Of a stretch of DNA of 64,000 nt, positions 61,350 to 64,000 are shown piece by piece. How positions within the stretch are numbered: the first letter of the stretch is position 1; each line of letters starts with the position of its first letter. The notes beneath the pieces are model-generated. The model ran no database searches. It was given only the letters and a program-made list of their open reading frames with translations, and was not told the DNA's origin. The stretch comes from Phenylobacterium sp. (GTDB lineage: Bacteria; Pseudomonadota; Alphaproteobacteria; Caulobacterales; Caulobacteraceae), in the NCBI RefSeq assembly GCF_030651185.1, contig NZ_JAUSCJ010000013.1, positions 186,001-250,000 of the forward strand. The letters are read 5' to 3'. The translations under genes and the position numbers were made by a program.

Positions 61350-62279
61350 TTAGCCCACCGCCACCAGCCGCCGCGCGCTCTTGCGGCTCACCACCGCCTC
61401 GAGATTGCGCCCGATGCGGTCGGCTTCGCCCGCCTCCATCTCGGTGTGGTTGAGCAGGTTGCGAATGGCGTCGAAGTGAATCTCGATCACCGCCGGATCG
61501 CACGCCTCGGGGCCGCCCATGGCGTCGACATAGGTCAGCATCGACTGGGAGGCGCGCTCGACCGTCCGGTCTCGCACCTGGCGGGCGCGGAAGCTGGTGT
61601 GCTGCATGACCCGGTAGATCATCTGCAGGGTGGCGCGATCCACGCCGCCGCGGGCGGTGATCAGGCGGCGCATGGCCTCCAGTTCAACGCTTATGGTCTC
61701 GCGGGCGATCTCGCGCTCCACCTCATCGGCGACCTCCTCGGGATCGCAGGTGCGGCGCAGGGGCCCAGAGTAGTTCAGCTCGACCTTCCGGCGGCGGTCG
61801 GGGCCGACATAGGCCTCGCTGATGATGAAGGGCCGGGGCCGCCTCAGCACCAGCTGGATGCGCGACAGCAGGGCGGCGGGCGTGAAGGGCTTGATGACGA
61901 ACTCATTGACCCCGGCGAGGCGGGCGACCTGCACATCGCGCTCGCTGCGCTGACCGGTGACCATCACCACCGGCACTTCGGGGTTGGGCACCAGGGGGTC
62001 GGGATGGATGGCCCCGCGGCGGATCGACCGCACCAGCTCCAGCCCGTCCATCACCGGCATCGACCAGTCGGTGAAGATGATGTGCGGGCACCGGTGGCGC
62101 AGCAGTTCGCGCGCGCGATTGCCGTCCGGGGCGGTGTAGACCTCCCCCACGCCGCCCGCCCGCAGGACATCGGTGATCAGGCGCAGGGTGTTGGAGTGGT
62201 CATCGACCACGAGAATCTTCAGACCCGACAGATCGTCAGGCGTCAGGTTCGAACTTGGCAGCAGTCGTTGCGAGCTCAT
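61350..62279 (-). CDS. Response regulator with uncharacterised C-terminal region
   Basis: This 309-residue protein has a receiver domain at residues 20-140 with the acidic pair D26-D27, phospho-acceptor D71 in IIFTDWSMPVMDG and K130 in FVIKPFTP. The C-terminal 170 residues are helical, begin with YVGPDRRRK and contain no recognised DNA-binding or enzymatic domain. No histidine kinase gene is adjacent. The start at 62279 is preferred; an ATG at 62312 would add 11 residues. Confidence 0.88.
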   Translation of the reverse strand: MSSQRLLPSSNLTPDDLSGLKILVVDDHSNTLRLITDVLRAGGVGEVYTAPDGNRARELLRHRCPHIIFTDWSMPVMDGLELVRSIRRGAIHPDPLVPNPEVPVVMVTGQRSERDVQVARLAGVNEFVIKPFTPAALLSRIQLVLRRPRPFIISEAYVGPDRRRKVELNYSGPLRRTCDPEEVADEVEREIARETISVELEAMRRLITARGGVDRATLQMIYRVMQHTSFRARQVRDRTVERASQSMLTYVDAMGGPEACDPAVIEIHFDAIRNLLNHTEMEAGEADRIGRNLEAVVSRKSARRLVAVG

Positions 62280-62373
62280 CGGCCCCGAAAATCCCCAACC
62301 CTTGGCGAACATGATCGATGAGCGTTGAGATCGGGTTTATGCCCCAGCTCTCATTCGCGATTGCCGGCCGGTC

Positions 62374-62814
62374 TCAGACGGCCGCCAGGGCTTGGCGCAT
62401 CGCGGCCACGAAGCCACCATCCGCCGCCGGATCGAACGGTCGGGCGGTGGCCCAGTCATAGACCATGAAGGCGGGCATCCGCCGCTTCTCGTCGGGTTCG
62501 TCAGCGTAGCGCGGGATGATGTGGCTGTGCAGGGCAGGCTCGCTGTTGCCCAGGGTCTCGTAGTTGATCCGGTAGGCGCCGGTCACCGCCAACAGGGCGT
62601 CGCCAATGGCGATGGTGTCGAGGCTGTAGGCGACGCGGCCGGCCTCATCCAGGTCGTTCAGGCTCTCGACGACGGGATCGGCCAGCAGCAGGACATAGCC
62701 CGGCAACGGCTGCACATCGCCGATCACCAGCCAGCCTGAGGTCATCTTGACGATGACATAGGGGTTCTCGCCCCGCCGGGCGGCCTCGACACGATCGGCG
62801 ATCAGATTGGCCAA
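62374..62814 (-). CDS. HIT-domain protein
   Basis: This 146-residue histidine triad protein has the catalytic region LHSHIIPRY, with the middle His (H96) and the last His of the usual HxHxH. The first His is Ala. Members hydrolyse or transfer nucleotides. The TTG start at 62814 has AGGAG 7-8 bases upstream, overlapping the end of the sulfotransferase gene. It ends an aminotransferase-sulfotransferase-HIT operon. Confidence 0.88.
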   Translation of the reverse strand: MANLIADRVEAARRGENPYVIVKMTSGWLVIGDVQPLPGYVLLLADPVVESLNDLDEAGRVAYSLDTIAIGDALLAVTGAYRINYETLGNSEPALHSHIIPRYADEPDEKRRMPAFMVYDWATARPFDPAADGGFVAAMRQALAAV

Positions 62815-62824
62815 GGATCAGCTC

Positions 62825-63559
62825 CTATCGGATGGCATGGGCAGCCAGGGCCTCATAGTGCGGCTGGGCCAGGTCGGCGATGCGCTGGAGATCGTCGGAA
62901 AGCCTGGTCGCGCGCGCTTCCCCAGGCGGCTCGAAGCCCGTGGACCGCTCGACGGCGTCATACCAGGCCGGCGCCCAGACCCCGTCGGTGTCGCGCGGCC
63001 CGGCGGGCCAGGTCAGCATCTCAGGCCGGAACGGGATGGCGAGCGCCGCGCACAGGGCGCGCAGCACGCGCTCAGGATCGGCCAACACATCGCGGCCCTC
63101 CACCACGGGGGGCGCGACACCCCGGCGGTCAGCCTCGCGCTCGAACAGCTCCCGCTGCCGCACGATGCCGATGTCGGCCAGGGTCACCTCGGCGCGCTTG
63201 ACCGTATAGGAGGCCAGGACGGCGGCCGGATCGCGGATCAGGAAGGCGCTGCGGCAAGCCTGCGTCCAGTCCAGGCCGACACCGTCGAGCATGTGGTGGG
63301 TCATGTGCTTCTGGTAGAAGATCGCCCGGCCGCCCGGCGCCGGCCCGGCCATGGCCGCGGCCACCTCGCGCCAGTCCTGGGGTTGCGAGGCGAGCACCTC
63401 ATCGCGCATCGGATGGGCCAGGCCGGTCGCGGCCAGATAGGCCGCGTAGAACGGCTCATCCACGACAGCAGCGTCGGGCCGGTTCTCGAAGCTGCGCATC
63501 ATGGCCGTGGAGATGTTGCGCGGCCCCGACCACATGGCGATCCGCACGGTCTCCGTCAT
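62825..63559 (-). CDS. Sulfotransferase-like family protein
   Basis: This 244-residue protein has a PAPS-binding-like loop MWSGPRNISTAMMRS (9-23) and a second site AFLIRDPAAVLASY (about 105-118), which match sulfotransferase signatures. Proteins of this type are commonly found beside class IV aminotransferases. Its ATG overlaps the stop of the upstream aminotransferase (ATGA). The sulfate acceptor is unknown. Confidence 0.85.
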   Translation of the reverse strand: MTETVRIAMWSGPRNISTAMMRSFENRPDAAVVDEPFYAAYLAATGLAHPMRDEVLASQPQDWREVAAAMAGPAPGGRAIFYQKHMTHHMLDGVGLDWTQACRSAFLIRDPAAVLASYTVKRAEVTLADIGIVRQRELFEREADRRGVAPPVVEGRDVLADPERVLRALCAALAIPFRPEMLTWPAGPRDTDGVWAPAWYDAVERSTGFEPPGEARATRLSDDLQRIADLAQPHYEALAAHAIR

Positions 63560-64000
63560 GCGCCCTGCGCGTCCTTCAGCTCCTCATAGGCCGCCCGCAG
63601 CGCGGTGGTCACGGGACCGGGCAAAGCCGCCGGAAGGACATGGCCGTCGATCTCCCGGACCGGCGTCAGGCCGCCGAAGGTGCCGGTCACGAAGGCCTCG
63701 TCGGCGTCATAGACATCGTCCAGGCTGAAGTCGCCGAGCGTGACCGGGACGCCCTTGGCGCGGCACAGCGCGATGACATTGCCCCGCGTCACCCCGTTGA
63801 AGCAGAAGTCGCCGGTGGAGGTCATCACCCGCCCGTCACGCACGAAGAAGAAGTTGGTGGCGTTGCAGCTGGAGACGAAGCCGCTGGGGTCCAGCATCAG
63901 CGCCTCGTCGCAGCCGGCCTCGATGGCCTGCAGCAGGGCGGTGATCAGGTTCAGGCGGCTGTGGGAGTTCAGCCGCATGTCGAACATCTGGGCCGGGGTG
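63556..64000 (-). CDS. Class IV (branched-chain type) aminotransferase, partial
   Basis: The 3' part of a PLP class IV aminotransferase gene is cut by the window end. It has RLNSHSRLN, ALMLDPSGFVSSCNATNFFFVRDG, a STGDFCFNGVTR block and FVTGTFGGLTPV, the usual BCAT/DAAT fold IV signatures. The frame is open to the window edge. The stop overlaps the sulfotransferase start. Class IV aminotransferases handle branched-chain amino acids or D-amino acids; this subgroup is not resolved. Confidence 0.9.
   Translation of the reverse strand, partial: TPAQMFDMRLNSHSRLNLITALLQAIEAGCDEALMLDPSGFVSSCNATNFFFVRDGRVMTSTGDFCFNGVTRGNVIALCRAKGVPVTLGDFSLDDVYDADEAFVTGTFGGLTPVREIDGHVLPAALPGPVTTALRAAYEELKDAQGA

Overview
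The window is a GC-rich chromosomal segment of an alphaproteobacterium, most likely a member of the Caulobacteraceae (Phenylobacterium/Caulobacter type). This rests on the division and cell-wall (dcw) gene order, a mra promoter region carrying CtrA-like, GANTC and consensus DnaA sites, a TonB-dependent receptor, UrcA-type and TonB-C-like secreted proteins, and frequent GTG/TTG starts with ATGA/GTGA/TGATG gene overlaps. The genus is inferred; no rRNA or tRNA gene is visible in the window.

1-22.6 kb, minus strand: the dcw cluster, read from high to low coordinates: mraZ, rsmH, ftsL, ftsI, murE, murF, mraY, murD, ftsW, murG, murC, murB, then ddl, ftsQ and the start of ftsA at the window edge. 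It builds UDP-MurNAc-pentapeptide, lipid I/II and the early divisome. About 7 kb of unrelated genes separate murB from ddl: a histidine-phosphatase-family protein overlapping murB, a plus-strand alpha/beta hydrolase bracketed by two copies of a roughly 120-bp MITE-like repeat, a small unknown gene, a dispersed palindromic repeat, a tightly overlapped PhyH-AKR-hydrolase operon, and a secreted M28 peptidase translationally coupled to ddl.

22.6-27 kb: the mra control region, the RNase P RNA gene, and an operon of AmpD-like amidase, PaiB-like flavoprotein and GNAT acetyltransferase, followed by an EamA transporter, a DUF3052-like protein and a 42-codon ORF with a strong ribosome binding site.

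27-42 kb: metabolic genes. These include a pair of acyl-CoA dehydrogenases with an upstream operator-like palindrome, an adenine-deaminase-type ADA-family enzyme, a mini TonB-C protein, convergent EEP-phosphatase and phospholipase D genes, a thioesterase-DUF1289 pair, a retropepsin-like protease, dusA, a LOG-family protein, flavin and quinone proteins, a beta-CASP nuclease and an Old Yellow Enzyme.

41.8-43.7 kb: a TerC-family membrane protein gene and a TerB-like gene, each preceded by nearly the same 48-nt structured leader element. This is the most interesting regulatory feature found.

43.8-64 kb: an ArsR-SRPBCC pair, a Tat-exported HisC-like aminotransferase, a desaturase, a third acyl-CoA dehydrogenase, a tandem-domain UrcA protein, beta-carbonic anhydrase, a lipoprotein sugar dehydrogenase, a TonB receptor, an SDR and a FadA5-like thiolase, a likely surface-polysaccharide operon (GNAT, GT2, HxD cupin), free-methionine sulfoxide reductase, an orphan response regulator, and an aminotransferase-sulfotransferase-HIT operon running off the window end. 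Three convergent gene pairs here share a single CTAG as both stop codons.
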